A DNA stretch of 64,000 bases from Ignavibacteriota bacterium (GCA_003151825.1 PLYO01000029.1:48141-112140), one strand, 5' to 3'. Positions 54,497 to 63,960 are shown, numbered from the stretch's first letter. Made by a program: numbers and translations. Notes: a model not told the origin generated them from the letters alone.

Positions 54497-55381
54497 TCAA
54501 AAGATCGAATAATTGATCCCGACGGAAATTCCCTCCTGAACTTGCGTGTAGGGCGAAATATCCGGCTCGTTAATGAACACTGCTGTGATCTGCGCTGAAA
54601 ACCACTTGCTGACTTTTGCAATGAGGCTCGCATCTGCGTGTACCACTACCCTGTCCAGCGTTTTTATCGGATCGAAGAGATCGAGATCCGCATTGAAAAG
54701 CACGTTATCGTCTAATTGTAATTTAAGCTGGCTTGCAAAATCGAAGCCTCCCTCGATGCGCGTCTTATGAATTCCTGGCTCGCTGGGGTCGGCGGCGTAT
54801 TGATTGTAGTTGTCGGTAATGATTTCACGGAGCGCAAGCCCTAACCGTGTTTGAAATGCTTTCGATTGAACCCACCCAACACCCGCGCTTTCTTTGATGA
54901 ACGCCGGATCGAAGAAATTCGAAACCTCCGTCGATGCGGTCGTATCGTATGTATAACCGGGAGCAAATTGCGTGAAGAGAGACGCATCCACATACGGGTT
55001 GATCGCGCTATCCATCTTAAAGGTCAAGAGCGATTCGAGCGCGATCTCATCGTCCGAGGTGCGGAGGCCCTGCTCATTGACATCCGTCTGGCCGAATGCG
55101 AATTTATAGGTGTTCGTCCAGGTCGTGGTCGTGTTGGCATCGTCCCTTACGGACTTGCCCCTAATGGATCCCAAATAAGCCAGCGCATTGACGCCGCCCG
55201 CCTGCCAATGCGCAAAACTGACTTGCGTAAGGTTTACACCAACGACAAGCTCATTATGCCAAAGGGTGTCGTGCGGCACAACAGGCGCCGCCGCCGGGGT
55301 ATTCGTGCCCGTTTGAGCGATTGCGCTATGGCATAAAACAATACTGAGAAAAGAGATCGAGAATATGAATCGAAGTTGCAT
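54497..55381 (-). CDS. DUF3078 outer-membrane beta-barrel protein
   Basis: A 294-residue protein with a signal peptide (LRFIFSISFLSIVLCHSAIA). The mature part shows the DUF3078 pattern: LWHNELVVGVNLTQVSFAHW followed by QAGGVNALA, many alternating strands, LGLALREIITDNYNQY, and a barrel-type last strand ending in Phe (GISVGINYSIF). The family is frequent in Bacteroidota and of unknown function. It lies upstream of mscL on the same strand with a 57-bp gap and diverges from the lipoprotein gene. Confidence 0.88.
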   Translation of the reverse strand: MQLRFIFSISFLSIVLCHSAIAQTGTNTPAAAPVVPHDTLWHNELVVGVNLTQVSFAHWQAGGVNALAYLGSIRGKSVRDDANTTTTWTNTYKFAFGQTDVNEQGLRTSDDEIALESLLTFKMDSAINPYVDASLFTQFAPGYTYDTTASTEVSNFFDPAFIKESAGVGWVQSKAFQTRLGLALREIITDNYNQYAADPSEPGIHKTRIEGGFDFASQLKLQLDDNVLFNADLDLFDPIKTLDRVVVHADASLIAKVSKWFSAQITAVFINEPDISPYTQVQEGISVGINYSIF

Positions 55382-55586
55382 AATGGTTTAGGTATTAGTG
55401 AAAATTTTGACGTTTTTAAGAAAGCAAACTCTGGGTTAAGATGGTTCTTAGATAATTGTCCGGGCCACGATTTAGGGCTTTTTCAGAGATTTTTAATGGG
55501 ATCGTACCAAATCTTCCTTAACCTCAAAAATCTATTAAAACCGAGGTTCAGAAACCGGAATTTGAAAAACGCGGCCGTCATTGTAT

Positions 55587-55594
55587 TATTTTTG
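55587..55594 (+). promoter_or_regulatory. Bacteroidota-type -7 box close to lipoprotein start
   Basis: TATTTTTG matches TAnnTTTG, and a TTTG at 55561-55564 lies 22 bp upstream, near the expected -33 spacing. It ends 9 bp before the ATG at 55604. Confidence 0.5.
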
Positions 55595-55603
55595 CAAGCA
55601 AAA

Positions 55604-55987
55604 ATGAAACCCTCCATGTCAAAATTAGCTTTTTTCATGCTTGCGCTGCTTATTATCTCCTGTGGCAAGTCCGCGCCGCCGCCGGGTCCGGCGGACGCAG
55701 TGCTGGCAACATTCAAAGCGCTCGAAGCGCAGGATTCCGCCGCGTTCGTTGCTTCGCTCTCGCAGGACAAGCGCGATATGTATTCGATGGATTCGACTCG
55801 AGTGGACACGATTTTGAGCCATTGGAAGGGGAATCATGCCGAAGTGAAAGTCCTTTCCGTCAAGCAAAACGATTCCACCGCTATGGTCATGTATAACCTT
55901 ACCGTAACCGGCCGCGAGCCACATTCACGCGACTCTCTTTGCGCGAATGTGAGAATGGAAGCCGGAGAGTGGAAGAACGGGTATTGA
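55604..55987 (+). CDS. Small lipoprotein, DUF4878-like
   Basis: A 127-residue predicted lipoprotein with lipobox IISC in SKLAFFMLALLIISCGKS. The mature part (ADAVLATFKALEAQDSAAFV, MVMYNLTVTGREPHSRD) resembles small NTF2-like DUF4878/lumazine-binding-type lipoproteins. I prefer the ATG at 55604 (MKPSMSKL); the ATG at 55616 is also possible. The frame extends upstream to 55376, but that would bury the signal. Confidence 0.65.
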   Translation: MKPSMSKLAFFMLALLIISCGKSAPPPGPADAVLATFKALEAQDSAAFVASLSQDKRDMYSMDSTRVDTILSHWKGNHAEVKVLSVKQNDSTAMVMYNLTVTGREPHSRDSLCANVRMEAGEWKNGY

Positions 55988-56029
55988 TTGCGTCTGGGGT
56001 GTCGGATTAATTGATCCCAATTGAAAGTC

Positions 56030-57985
56030 CTAAGCATGACGCTTGGGAAGTATCTTTCCTTCCGCAGGTTTGACTGCATCCGACGGCGGTTGCTTTACTT
56101 TTTGGGTAGGCGCTGGGCCATGAACATACTTTTGCGCTTTCACCGCCTCATAAGCAGGGGTGTTTGGCAGAATAGCCGGCGGAGGGTCCTCGCGCGTGCC
56201 GGTGAGATAATAGTTGATGAGCTTGCGCGCGATCGGCGCGGAGACCACGCCGCCGAAGCCGGCATTCTCGACGAGCACGCAAATCGCAATGCGAGGATGG
56301 TCATAGGGCGCGAAGCAATCGAACCATGCGTGGTCTTTGCCGTGCGGATTTTGCGCGGTACCCGTCTTGCCGGCGATCAGGATTTTAGAATTTGGAATCT
56401 GCGCTTCGTGGGCTGTGCCGCCCGGCTCGTTCACGACTCCCAGCATGGCGCGCCGCACGGTTTCAATCACGGTATCGGGGATTTTTAGCCGGCGCGAATT
56501 ATAGGCGACGGTATCCCACTTGCCGGTCTCACTATTATAAATACTTCGCGCCGCATGAGGCTGCACCCACACACCGTGATTGGCCCACGCCGCCATGTAG
56601 GCAGCCTGTTGCATTGGCGTGACGCCGATCTCGCCTTGTCCAATACCCTGGCTTACGACATAACCAAGCGTCCAGCCACGCGGATAAAGTTTGTTCATGC
56701 GTTTCGTGTTCGGAACGAACCCGCTTCCCTCATGGCCAATATCGACTCCGGTTGGCTGGTCGAAGCCGAACTCGCGCGCGTATTTATACATCGAGTCGAT
56801 TCCAAGTTTCAAGATCATGCGATAATAAAACACATCGCACGACCGCACAATCGATTGATGCACATCAACCATCCCATGCGCCGCATCGTCATTATACGTA
56901 TGATCCCCAAACGTAAAATAACCGGGGCACGAGAGTTTGAAATCGAACGGGATCGTTTTCGTCGTCAGACATGCGGCGGCCATCATCGGTTTCCATGTCG
57001 AGCCGGGCGGATAGCGTGATTGTATAGCGCGATTGTAAAGCGGATGCGCCGGGTCGAGCATCACGTCCTGATATTCCTGCTTCGTCGTCTTTCCCGAAAA
57101 GACATCGAGATCGAAATCGGGCTTCGAGACTAACGCGAGAATATCTCCGTTGCGCGGATCGACCGCGACAATCGCGCCATGATACGGTTCCAGCAATTGC
57201 TCGGCATATTCTTGCAAGTCGATGTCCATTCCAAGTTGAATGGATTCTCCATCGACACTCGATACGTCCGTTATCCCCTGATTCAGTCGCGATTGCCGCT
57301 GGCCCTTCGCATCGACCGCGATGAAATCCACTCCCTTTGTGCCGCGCAACTGCTGTTCTCGGATTTGCTCGAGGCCCGTGGTGCCGATGATGTCGCCCGG
57401 CTGGTAGTAATCGCTGTCGGACGTTGTATCGAGCGCATCGAGCATCGCCTGCGAAACTTCTTTCGTGTATCCCAGCAAATGCGAAGCTCGCACCGGCGCG
57501 ATATACTCGCGCTTCGATTCTGTGACGACATCCACGCCGGGCAACTGGTCGAGATTCTCCTCGACTTCCGCGATCACGCGCGGATCCGCATCGCGCCACA
57601 CTTTGATCGGCTGAAACCGCGTATAAAATCCGCCTTGATTGATTTTATCTACAATAAAATTCGTATCGACCCTGAGAATCCGTGCTAAGATCGGCAGCGT
57701 CTGCTTGCGATAGGGATCGAAATCCTGCGGCGTGACGGCAATGCTAAACGAGGGGACGCTCGCCGCGACGACTCGTCCTTTCCGGTCGTAGATTGTGCCG
57801 CGCACCGGAATTTGCTCGACGCGCTTCAATCCCTGCTCGATCGCCGCGCCCGAAAGCGCAGGGCCTTCGATAATCTGTAGCTGAATAAAACGAATCAAAA
57901 ATCCAAGGAATACAAAAATAATTGCTCCCGCCAAAATTTTGGATCGTAGTGGCGAGGCAAATTCGTGTTCATTGAGTTCGGACAT
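56030..57985 (-). CDS. mrdA: Penicillin-binding protein 2 (elongasome transpeptidase)
   Basis: Cross-links peptidoglycan during rod elongation with RodA. One N-terminal transmembrane segment (LAGAIIFVFLGFLIRFIQLQ) is followed by the dimerisation domain (RGTIYDRKGRVVAASVPSF) and the transpeptidase. Active-site motifs are STWK in PPGSTWKP (Ser near residue 328), SCD near 381 and KTGT near 537. TPMQQAAYMAAWANHGVW is also typical. I chose the ATG at 57985 (MSELNEHEF; 651 residues) over an in-frame TTG 18 bp upstream. No rodA, mreB or mreC is in the window. Confidence 0.94.
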   Translation of the reverse strand: MSELNEHEFASPLRSKILAGAIIFVFLGFLIRFIQLQIIEGPALSGAAIEQGLKRVEQIPVRGTIYDRKGRVVAASVPSFSIAVTPQDFDPYRKQTLPILARILRVDTNFIVDKINQGGFYTRFQPIKVWRDADPRVIAEVEENLDQLPGVDVVTESKREYIAPVRASHLLGYTKEVSQAMLDALDTTSDSDYYQPGDIIGTTGLEQIREQQLRGTKGVDFIAVDAKGQRQSRLNQGITDVSSVDGESIQLGMDIDLQEYAEQLLEPYHGAIVAVDPRNGDILALVSKPDFDLDVFSGKTTKQEYQDVMLDPAHPLYNRAIQSRYPPGSTWKPMMAAACLTTKTIPFDFKLSCPGYFTFGDHTYNDDAAHGMVDVHQSIVRSCDVFYYRMILKLGIDSMYKYAREFGFDQPTGVDIGHEGSGFVPNTKRMNKLYPRGWTLGYVVSQGIGQGEIGVTPMQQAAYMAAWANHGVWVQPHAARSIYNSETGKWDTVAYNSRRLKIPDTVIETVRRAMLGVVNEPGGTAHEAQIPNSKILIAGKTGTAQNPHGKDHAWFDCFAPYDHPRIAICVLVENAGFGGVVSAPIARKLINYYLTGTREDPPPAILPNTPAYEAVKAQKYVHGPAPTQKVKQPPSDAVKPAEGKILPKRHA

Positions 57986-58161
57986 AGCTGGTTGATACAA
58001 CAATCACAACGACGAATCCATTGCCGAAGTCTGTTTGACATAGATGAAGGTTGTAAAATAAAAGCTGTTTCAATTATCTTGGTGCGAATTTCGTTCGAAC
58101 GAAACTGTTCATCATAGCCAAAAGCGGACTTTTAACAATCCCACATTTTCCTCGGAATTTC

Positions 58162-58509
58162 ATGAAAGTTGAACTTACTCGCATTCGTATTAAAGATGAC
58201 ATGTCATCGCGCGTCGATGAGTGGTTTGCCACGCTGAATGCACGGAAGGCCGAATGCATCGAGACGCTCGAACGTGAGAAGATGTATGTCGAAGCAATCT
58301 TTCGCGAAAAAATTGGAGATGAGGAATTTCTCTATTGGTTTTCCATTCAAGGCGAGAACGCCGAAAGCATAGAAACGTCGCCGTTTCCCATCGACGCAAT
58401 CCACAAGGCTTTCGGCGATGAGTGTGTCGATCGTACGCGTCCCAGAGTAGATATCGAGGCAAGCATGGTGATGATTGCGCCGGAAATCGGGGAAAAGATT
58501 GTGGAATAA
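58162..58509 (+). CDS. DUF6176 family protein
   Basis: A 115-residue cytoplasmic protein. MKVELTRIRIK, RVDEWFATLN, TLEREKMYVEAIFREKIGDE and LYWFSIQGENAESIE match DUF6176, a small ferredoxin-like alpha/beta family of unknown function. It begins with ATG at 58162 and is followed after 89 bp by a toxin-antitoxin pair. Confidence 0.82.
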   Translation: MKVELTRIRIKDDMSSRVDEWFATLNARKAECIETLEREKMYVEAIFREKIGDEEFLYWFSIQGENAESIETSPFPIDAIHKAFGDECVDRTRPRVDIEASMVMIAPEIGEKIVE

Positions 58510-58598
58510 GCAAAATTTGCTGGCCTGCATTCCCAAACGGCTGAGGTGTATGCCAGACGGCATGGGCACAGAATACCCACTATCGGGGTTCAATAATT

Positions 58599-58829
58599 AT
58601 GAGCCATAATTTTGAAGAAGTGCTTTCGGAGGCCCTGGCGCTCGACCATGAAAGTAAAGTTCACCTGGCAGAGCAGATCGCAATCGATCTTGCCAATAAC
58701 GATGAGCATTTAACCGCGTGGGTCGAAGAAAGCAACCGCAGGTTCGAAGCATACAAGCGAGGCGAAATAAAATCGGTCGATGCCAGTGAAGCCGTTGCGG
58801 GCATTCGAGCAAGACTTTTTAAGCCGTGA
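58599..58829 (+). CDS. Antitoxin of addiction-module (PF09720) type
   Basis: A 76-residue acidic, helical protein: ALALDHESKVHLAEQIAIDL, WVEESNRRFEAYKRGEIKSV and DASEAVAGIRARL. This is the classic pattern of the addiction-module/RelB-like antitoxin, in which the N-terminus dimerises or binds DNA and the C-terminal helix wraps the toxin. It overlaps the toxin gene by 4 bp (GTGA), the usual coupling. It is expected to repress its own promoter in complex with the toxin. Confidence 0.9.
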   Translation: MSHNFEEVLSEALALDHESKVHLAEQIAIDLANNDEHLTAWVEESNRRFEAYKRGEIKSVDASEAVAGIRARLFKP

Positions 58830-59113
58830 GCGTTCGACTTCTTTCTCCGGCGGAAGAGGAGATTGCCGAGTCTGCGGAATTTTATTTCGGCGAAAGTCCT
58901 CAGGCGGCAGCGGCATTTCTCGAAGAGATCGATCGCGCCGTGGAATTAATCGGGCTATCGCCGTATCGTTATCGCATCCACGCAAAGGACGTTCGTGTCA
59001 AACATCTCGACCGATTTCCATTCTCGCTCTTCTATCGCATCGATGGCGATGAAGCGATCATTCAAAGCGTAGCCCATAATTCCAGAAGACCCGATTACTG
59101 GCAAGGTCGATAA
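58826..59113 (+). CDS. RelE/ParE family toxin
   Basis: A 95-residue protein with the RelE/ParE fold: LLSPAEEEIAESAEFYFGES, AAAAFLEEIDRAVELIG, then RVKHLDRFPFSLFYRIDGDE and IQSVAHNSRRPDYW. The last motif (H-x-x-RRPxYW) is shared with ParE/RelE2-type toxins. Targets are either mRNA on the ribosome (RelE) or gyrase (ParE); the lack of an obvious RelE catalytic Arg/Lys cluster and the RRPxYW end lean to the ParE side, but this is not decisive. GTG start at 58826 overlaps the antitoxin stop. Confidence 0.9.
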   Translation: MSVRLLSPAEEEIAESAEFYFGESPQAAAAFLEEIDRAVELIGLSPYRYRIHAKDVRVKHLDRFPFSLFYRIDGDEAIIQSVAHNSRRPDYWQGR

Positions 59114-59154
59114 AGTATAGGAACTTCCGGCGATGAGAATTCTTACCACTTGCA

Positions 59155-59835
59155 CTATTTTAACGTGTAGCTTACAAGATCGAATTCCCAGCGAGAATAA
59201 TCTTGCGGATAAGGAGGGTAAATGATTTCGACCGTGCGAATTTCCATGCCTATTGAAGGCGCAATCCAAATATCTGCTCTGAAATTCTGCAAGGAATATT
59301 CGTCCCCTGCCTGAAAAAGGATGTCGATGGCATTCATGGATTGCCCTGCTTCGACCAAGGAAGTATCTTTTTCGTAGGTTAGAAAAAAATCCCGCTGTAC
59401 GTTTTGTGTTACGCCCGTAGTTGTATCGTAAAGTGTGGTATCTTCTTGTATGAACGTGGTGGACCCTCCGGTTGCAATCGGATAGGTCCGCCAGCCATCT
59501 CTTACTCCGGGAACATCGGAGTAATCGTCGAAATCGCCATTCGGCTCGTAATTGTAATAGATCGGGAACTGTAGTGAAGTATCATGGATCGAACTCATCA
59601 CGATTACACTGTCTTTTCCCGCGAAGGAAATGCCAGACTTATAGACGACCTCCGTATCCAGATAATTCTGCACGAGCACATTATTCGTGTCCCAATACAT
59701 CCTGCGAAAAACGAACTCGCTGCCGACACCCGGGCGGACAAGGGTAAAATGAGGTATCATCGTACTCGTGCTGTTTTCGCAGCCAGCCGCCGCAATGAGG
59801 GTGACCATTAATAATGTGGCAATTACGGATTTCAT
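59155..59835 (-). CDS. Predicted lipoprotein of unknown function
   Basis: A 226-residue protein with a lipobox AAGC (C19) in MKSVIATLLMVTLIAAAGCE. The mature part is beta-rich with many Asp, Tyr and Thr residues (GVGSEFVFRRMYWDTNNVLV, WIAPSIGMEIRTVEIIYPPY). The family is not recognised. It is divergent from gyrA and convergent with the toxin gene. Confidence 0.75.
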   Translation of the reverse strand: MKSVIATLLMVTLIAAAGCENSTSTMIPHFTLVRPGVGSEFVFRRMYWDTNNVLVQNYLDTEVVYKSGISFAGKDSVIVMSSIHDTSLQFPIYYNYEPNGDFDDYSDVPGVRDGWRTYPIATGGSTTFIQEDTTLYDTTTGVTQNVQRDFFLTYEKDTSLVEAGQSMNAIDILFQAGDEYSLQNFRADIWIAPSIGMEIRTVEIIYPPYPQDYSRWEFDLVSYTLK

Positions 59836-59959
59836 TCGAATATCTATTTTTAGCCCTACTAAAAACCCTTGAAATTGGCGAAAAATTCTCCTTTTTAGTT
59901 GGAAAACCCGGACTCAATCCGCCTAAAATTTCGTTCTCTAACAACCCCTGAAATTTTAA

Positions 59960-60022
59960 TGTGGCGCATGCTTTAGCTTGCGTCAAAAAACCGCACTGGA
60001 GCAAGCTAAAGCATGCTCTACA
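59960..60022. repeat. Palindromic element just upstream of gyrA
   Basis: GCATGCTTTAGCTTGC at 59966-59981 is exactly mirrored at 60001-60016 around a 19-bp loop. It ends 9 bp before the gyrA ATG at 60032 and would form a strong hairpin in the leader. Confidence 0.82.
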
Positions 60023-60031
60023 TTTTTTATT

Positions 60032-62551
60032 ATGGCAACCATTACCGAAAAGATTTTACCCCGTCAGCTGGAAGATGAAATGCGCGATTCGTACATCGAC
60101 TATTCGATGTCCGTCATCGTCTCGCGAGCGCTGCCGGACGTGCGCGACGGGCTGAAGCCCGTTCACCGGCGCGTGCTCTATGGCATGAACGAACTGGGCT
60201 TGGGTCCGAACCGCCCGTACAAGAAGAGCGCGCGCGTCGTTGGCGAAGTGCTCGGTAAGTACCACCCGCATGGTGACGTAGCCGTGTATGACACGATTGT
60301 CCGGATGGCGCAGGATTTTTCGATGCGCTATCCGTTGGTACAGGGACAGGGAAATTTTGGTTCCGTCGATGGCGATCCGCCGGCGGCCATGCGTTACACC
60401 GAAGCGCGCATGACGCCGCTCGCGATGGAAATGCTGCGCGATCTCGAAAAAGAGACCGTCGATTTCGGCCCGAACTTCGACGATACGCTCCAGCAGCCGC
60501 TCGTCATGCCGGCGAGCATTCCGAATTTGCTCGTCAATGGTTCCACCGGCATTGCCGTTGGTATGGCAACGAATATCCCGCCGCATAATCTTACGGAAGT
60601 GGTAAGTGCGTGTCTTGCGTATATCAAAGATAATACTATCACGAGCGCGGATCTGATGAAATTCATCACTGCGCCGGATTTCCCGACCGGGGGAATTATT
60701 TATGGCTACGAAGGCGTCCGCGATGCGTATCTCACGGGACGTGGCCGTGTGCTCGTGCGTGCTCGCGCAACGATAGAGACTTCGAAGAACGACCGCGAAG
60801 CCATTATTGTGACGGAACTTCCGTATCAGGTGAACAAAGCCAATCTCATCGAGAAGATGGCGGAATTTGTGCGCGATAAAAAACTCGAAGGCATTTCCGA
60901 CATTCGCGATGAGTCCGATAAAGATGGACTGCGCGTCGTCATCGAGCTGAAGCGCGACGCCATTGCAAAAGTGGTGCTGAACAATCTCTACAAGCACACG
61001 CAAATGCAGACGACGTTCGGCGTCATCATGCTTTCATTAGTAAAGGGAGTTCCGCGTGTGCTGGAACTCCGCTCGATGATAAAATATTATGTCGAGCACC
61101 GGAACGATGTTGTCCTGCGCCGCACCAAATACGATCTCGATCAGGCTGAAAAACGCGCACATATTTTAGAAGGCTATATCATTGCGCTCGATAATATCGA
61201 GGAGGTCATCAAGACCATCCGAGGTTCGAAGGATACAGAAACTGCTCAGAATCGGCTTATGAAGCAATTCAAGCTTTCCGAAATCCAAGCGAAAGCTATT
61301 CTCGATATGCGTTTGCAGCGTCTCGTGGGATTGGAGCGTGAGAAAATTCAGGCCGAGTACCGCGATCTTATTCAGCTAATCGAAAAGCTCAAAGCGATTA
61401 TTGCTTCGCCGGAACTGCAAATGAAGATTATCGGCGATGAGCTTACCGAAATACGCAATAAATATGGTGACAAGCGCCGAACGGAGATCGTCTATGACAC
61501 CAAGGATTTCACCATCGAGGACATGATCGCGGAGGAAGATGTCGTGGTAACTATTTCGCACGGAGGATTTATTAAGCGGTTCCCTGTTTCCGGTTACCGG
61601 CGCCAGGGACGCGGCGGCAAAGGCATTACCGGCGCTGCTACGCGGGAGGACGATTTCTTGGAGCACATGTTCATTGCTTCTACACATCATTATATTATGT
61701 TCTTTACCGATCGCGGACGGTGCTATTGGCTGAAAGTGCATGAAGTGCCCGAAGCTGGCAGAACATCGAAAGGACGCTCGATCGCGAACTTGCTTGAAAA
61801 ACCGCCGGAAGAACGCATCACTGCATTCATCAATGTCAAACAATTCGACGAAGCGCATTTCGTTACGATGGTGACCGAACACGGAACTATTAAGAAGACG
61901 GTACTCTCGGCATTTGGCAACATCCGTCGAGGAGGTGTATTTGCAATCACGCTCGACACCGACGATTCGCTGAAAGACGTTCGCCTTACTAATGGGCAGC
62001 AGGAAATCATCATCGGCACGCACGAAGGTATGGCTTGCCGCTTCAACGAAAAAGACGTGCGCGATATGGGTCGCACTGCTGCAGGTGTTCGCGGCGTCCG
62101 GCTCGATGAAGGCGATCGCGTGATCGGCATGATCGCGCCCAGCCGTTCGGGAACCACAGTGCTTGTCGTAAGCGAAGAAGGTTACGGCAAGCGCAGCGAA
62201 GTGAGCGATTACCGCCTTACGCGCCGAGGCGGAAAAGGAGTCATCACCATGAAGGCGACGGAAAAAACCGGCAAGCTTGTCGCAATGAAGGAAGTCGTCG
62301 ATAACGATGATCTGATCTGCGTAACGAAGGATGGACTTGTCATTCGCCAGCATGTTGCGGAGATTCGCGTTATGGGAAGGAATACGCAAGGCGTGCGCGT
62401 GGTGCGCCTGAACGAAGGCGACCGCCTCGCCGCCGTCGCAAACGTTCCCGCCGACGAGGACAAGGAGATCGACGAAGTGGAAAATGCGAAAGGTACGCCG
62501 ATTCCGCCACCTCCGCCGGAAGTGGAGCAGGGGAGTATTTTTGAAGGGTAA
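60032..62551 (+). CDS. gyrA: DNA gyrase subunit A
   Basis: Breaks and rejoins both strands during negative supercoiling, as A2B2 with GyrB. The catalytic Tyr is Y122 in [10 protein letters not shown], with R121 beside it. The C-terminal pinwheel has a GyrA-box-like QGRGGKG (61610-61635), which favours GyrA over ParC. I chose ATG 60032 ([17 protein letters not shown]; 839 residues); the in-frame upstream start would lie in a repeat. Position 83 by E. coli numbering, usually Ser or Thr, is Val ([10 protein letters not shown]), while D87 is retained. The tail is acidic with a Pro run ([12 protein letters not shown]). Confidence 0.96.
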   Translation: MATITEKILPRQLEDEMRDSYIDYSMSVIVSRALPDVRDGLKPVHRRVLYGMNELGLGPNRPYKKSARVVGEVLGKYHPHGDVAVYDTIVRMAQDFSMRYPLVQGQGNFGSVDGDPPAAMRYTEARMTPLAMEMLRDLEKETVDFGPNFDDTLQQPLVMPASIPNLLVNGSTGIAVGMATNIPPHNLTEVVSACLAYIKDNTITSADLMKFITAPDFPTGGIIYGYEGVRDAYLTGRGRVLVRARATIETSKNDREAIIVTELPYQVNKANLIEKMAEFVRDKKLEGISDIRDESDKDGLRVVIELKRDAIAKVVLNNLYKHTQMQTTFGVIMLSLVKGVPRVLELRSMIKYYVEHRNDVVLRRTKYDLDQAEKRAHILEGYIIALDNIEEVIKTIRGSKDTETAQNRLMKQFKLSEIQAKAILDMRLQRLVGLEREKIQAEYRDLIQLIEKLKAIIASPELQMKIIGDELTEIRNKYGDKRRTEIVYDTKDFTIEDMIAEEDVVVTISHGGFIKRFPVSGYRRQGRGGKGITGAATREDDFLEHMFIASTHHYIMFFTDRGRCYWLKVHEVPEAGRTSKGRSIANLLEKPPEERITAFINVKQFDEAHFVTMVTEHGTIKKTVLSAFGNIRRGGVFAITLDTDDSLKDVRLTNGQQEIIIGTHEGMACRFNEKDVRDMGRTAAGVRGVRLDEGDRVIGMIAPSRSGTTVLVVSEEGYGKRSEVSDYRLTRRGGKGVITMKATEKTGKLVAMKEVVDNDDLICVTKDGLVIRQHVAEIRVMGRNTQGVRVVRLNEGDRLAAVANVPADEDKEIDEVENAKGTPIPPPPPEVEQGSIFEG

Positions 62552-62561
62552 ACTATAACCC

Positions 62562-62897
62562 ATGGCGCTCATTCCGAATGTAGAAAATGCAAGGGTCGAG
62601 GATAGCAAGCTTCACGGCTATCTTCTCTCACTTTCTCATCCGGAAGGAGGAGCAAAGGCACGCTTCTATGAATCAATAGGATTTACTATCGATAACGCTG
62701 AGGAATTGCGGATTGAATTACTTCGCATCGCGCGAGCATTTGATGTTGTCGAGATTTCGACAGACGAATTTGGAGTGAAGTATGTCGTCGAAGGCATACT
62801 CATCGACAAACAGGGCAGGGGAATCCCATTGCTCACTGTTTGGGTTATTGATACAGGAACCGATTTTCCACGGCTCGTAACCGCTTATCCATTATGA
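62562..62897 (+). CDS. DUF6883 family protein
   Basis: A 111-residue protein. KLHGYLLSLSHPEGGAKARF, FYESIGFTI, YVVEGILIDKQGRGIPLLTV and FPRLVTAYPL match DUF6883, a small family often encoded next to DUF4926. It starts 10 bp after gyrA ends and overlaps the next gene by 4 bp (ATGA). The domain also occurs at the C-terminus of polymorphic toxins in other bacteria, so a toxin-like role is possible but not shown. Confidence 0.82.
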   Translation: MALIPNVENARVEDSKLHGYLLSLSHPEGGAKARFYESIGFTIDNAEELRIELLRIARAFDVVEISTDEFGVKYVVEGILIDKQGRGIPLLTVWVIDTGTDFPRLVTAYPL

Positions 62898-63124
62898 TAC
62901 CAGAACACAGTTTAGTCGTTCTTACACGAAACATTCCTGAAAAATCGCTCCTCGCGGGCGATGTCGGGACGGTGGTTCACGTCTATCCAAAGGGTGCAGC
63001 GTATGAAGTTGAATTCGCTACTGGGCTTGGCAGAACAATTGGTGTGCTGACACTAAAGCCGCAGGATGTGCGTATGATAGCGGCTGAGATTTTACATGTG
63101 AGGAGCGTGGGGGCACATGTTTGA
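62894..63124 (+). CDS. DUF4926 family protein
   Basis: A 76-residue protein: HSLVVLTRNIPEKSLLAGDV followed by GTVVHVYPKGAAYEVEFAT matches DUF4926, a small SH3-like barrel family. It overlaps DUF6883 by 4 bp and the next gene by 8 bp. The DUF6883-DUF4926 pairing recurs in diverse bacteria and looks like a two-component toxin-antitoxin or immunity unit; this is inference from gene pairing. Confidence 0.82.
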   Translation: MIPEHSLVVLTRNIPEKSLLAGDVGTVVHVYPKGAAYEVEFATGLGRTIGVLTLKPQDVRMIAAEILHVRSVGAHV

Positions 63125-63419
63125 CGCTGATTCTCAGGATGCCGTTGCCGAAGTCTCCACCAAGAAGGACGATGAGTTCACCGAATCCAAAAAGGTTGAA
63201 TCGTTCGATGCTCGCACCGCATGGAATCAACTCGCTAACGATTATGAGTACCACCGGCTTCTATCCGATTCATTAGACACACTCGTCGAATGGCCTACCG
63301 GCGCCGATTTCGATCCCGAAACGCTGTATTATTGGGATCGCTACATGCCAGCGATGAAAGAGATGGCGGAGGGGTGGAGGAAGAAAATGGATTATGGATT
63401 GGAGGATTATAATCGATGA
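63117..63419 (+). CDS. Small acidic protein of unknown function
   Basis: A 100-residue, acidic and mostly helical protein. The first ~25 residues are low complexity (VAEVSTKKDDEFTESKKVES). The rest has many aromatic residues (LANDYEYHRLLSDSLDTLVE, DPETLYYWDRYMPAMKEM). No family recognised. It overlaps the DUF4926 gene by 8 bp and the next gene by 4 bp (ATGA), so translation of the four genes is linked. Confidence 0.6.
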   Translation: MFDADSQDAVAEVSTKKDDEFTESKKVESFDARTAWNQLANDYEYHRLLSDSLDTLVEWPTGADFDPETLYYWDRYMPAMKEMAEGWRKKMDYGLEDYNR

Positions 63420-63844
63420 AAGAGGTCAAGCCATCGCATCGTGAGGTTCTCTATCTCGGGTTGATGCTGATACCATTACCATTTTTGCCAGACTTCGACG
63501 TTGATTTGGGACCTGACAAAATCGTAGCGAACGATCCGACAGCGATTTACGTAATTCTTGCTTTTGCACTACCACTTTTAGTCTCCTGCTTTATCAAAAA
63601 GCGCGCGACTCGAGATGTTGTGCGTCTGCTTTATGTTGTATTGCTCTCCATCCTGATGGTGGCGGCATATATGTTCGAAACTTCTGACCTCAAAAGAAGC
63701 ATTTATGATTGGGGTCAGCAGTATCCTTGGGTCATGGTCTGGTTTCTTGCGGAATACGGATGGTTCATTCTCTTTGCCGTTCTATCTCTGAAGTCCATGT
63801 TTTTTGCTCAGCCGAATCATGAGACAGACTCAGGAATTGGCTAA
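63416..63844 (+). CDS. Small membrane protein of unknown function
   Basis: A 142-residue protein with about four predicted transmembrane segments: VLYLGLMLIPLPFL, AIYVILAFALPLLVSCF, LLYVVLLSILMVAAYMF and VMVWFLAEYGWFILFAVLSL. No family recognised. It is the last of four overlapping genes. An effector or anchor role is possible, but there is no evidence for any specific activity. Confidence 0.6.
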   Translation: MKEVKPSHREVLYLGLMLIPLPFLPDFDVDLGPDKIVANDPTAIYVILAFALPLLVSCFIKKRATRDVVRLLYVVLLSILMVAAYMFETSDLKRSIYDWGQQYPWVMVWFLAEYGWFILFAVLSLKSMFFAQPNHETDSGIG

Positions 63845-63960
63845 TTCTCCGTCACCGATTTCCTCTTCTTCGAACTTCTCCCAAGTCAAGTGTGAAACAC
63901 TGTTAATATCATAAATGGAACGATTAGAAGAGAGTGTAAGTTAGGCTCGCACAATATGAT

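Noticed and set aside
60056..61003. 315-codon minus-strand frame opposite the start of gyrA
   Set aside because: Shadow of gyrA codon usage; Arg/His-rich without family features.
61376..62608. 410-codon minus-strand frame opposite gyrA
   Set aside because: gyrA is unambiguous on the other strand, and the antisense translation has no recognisable motif.
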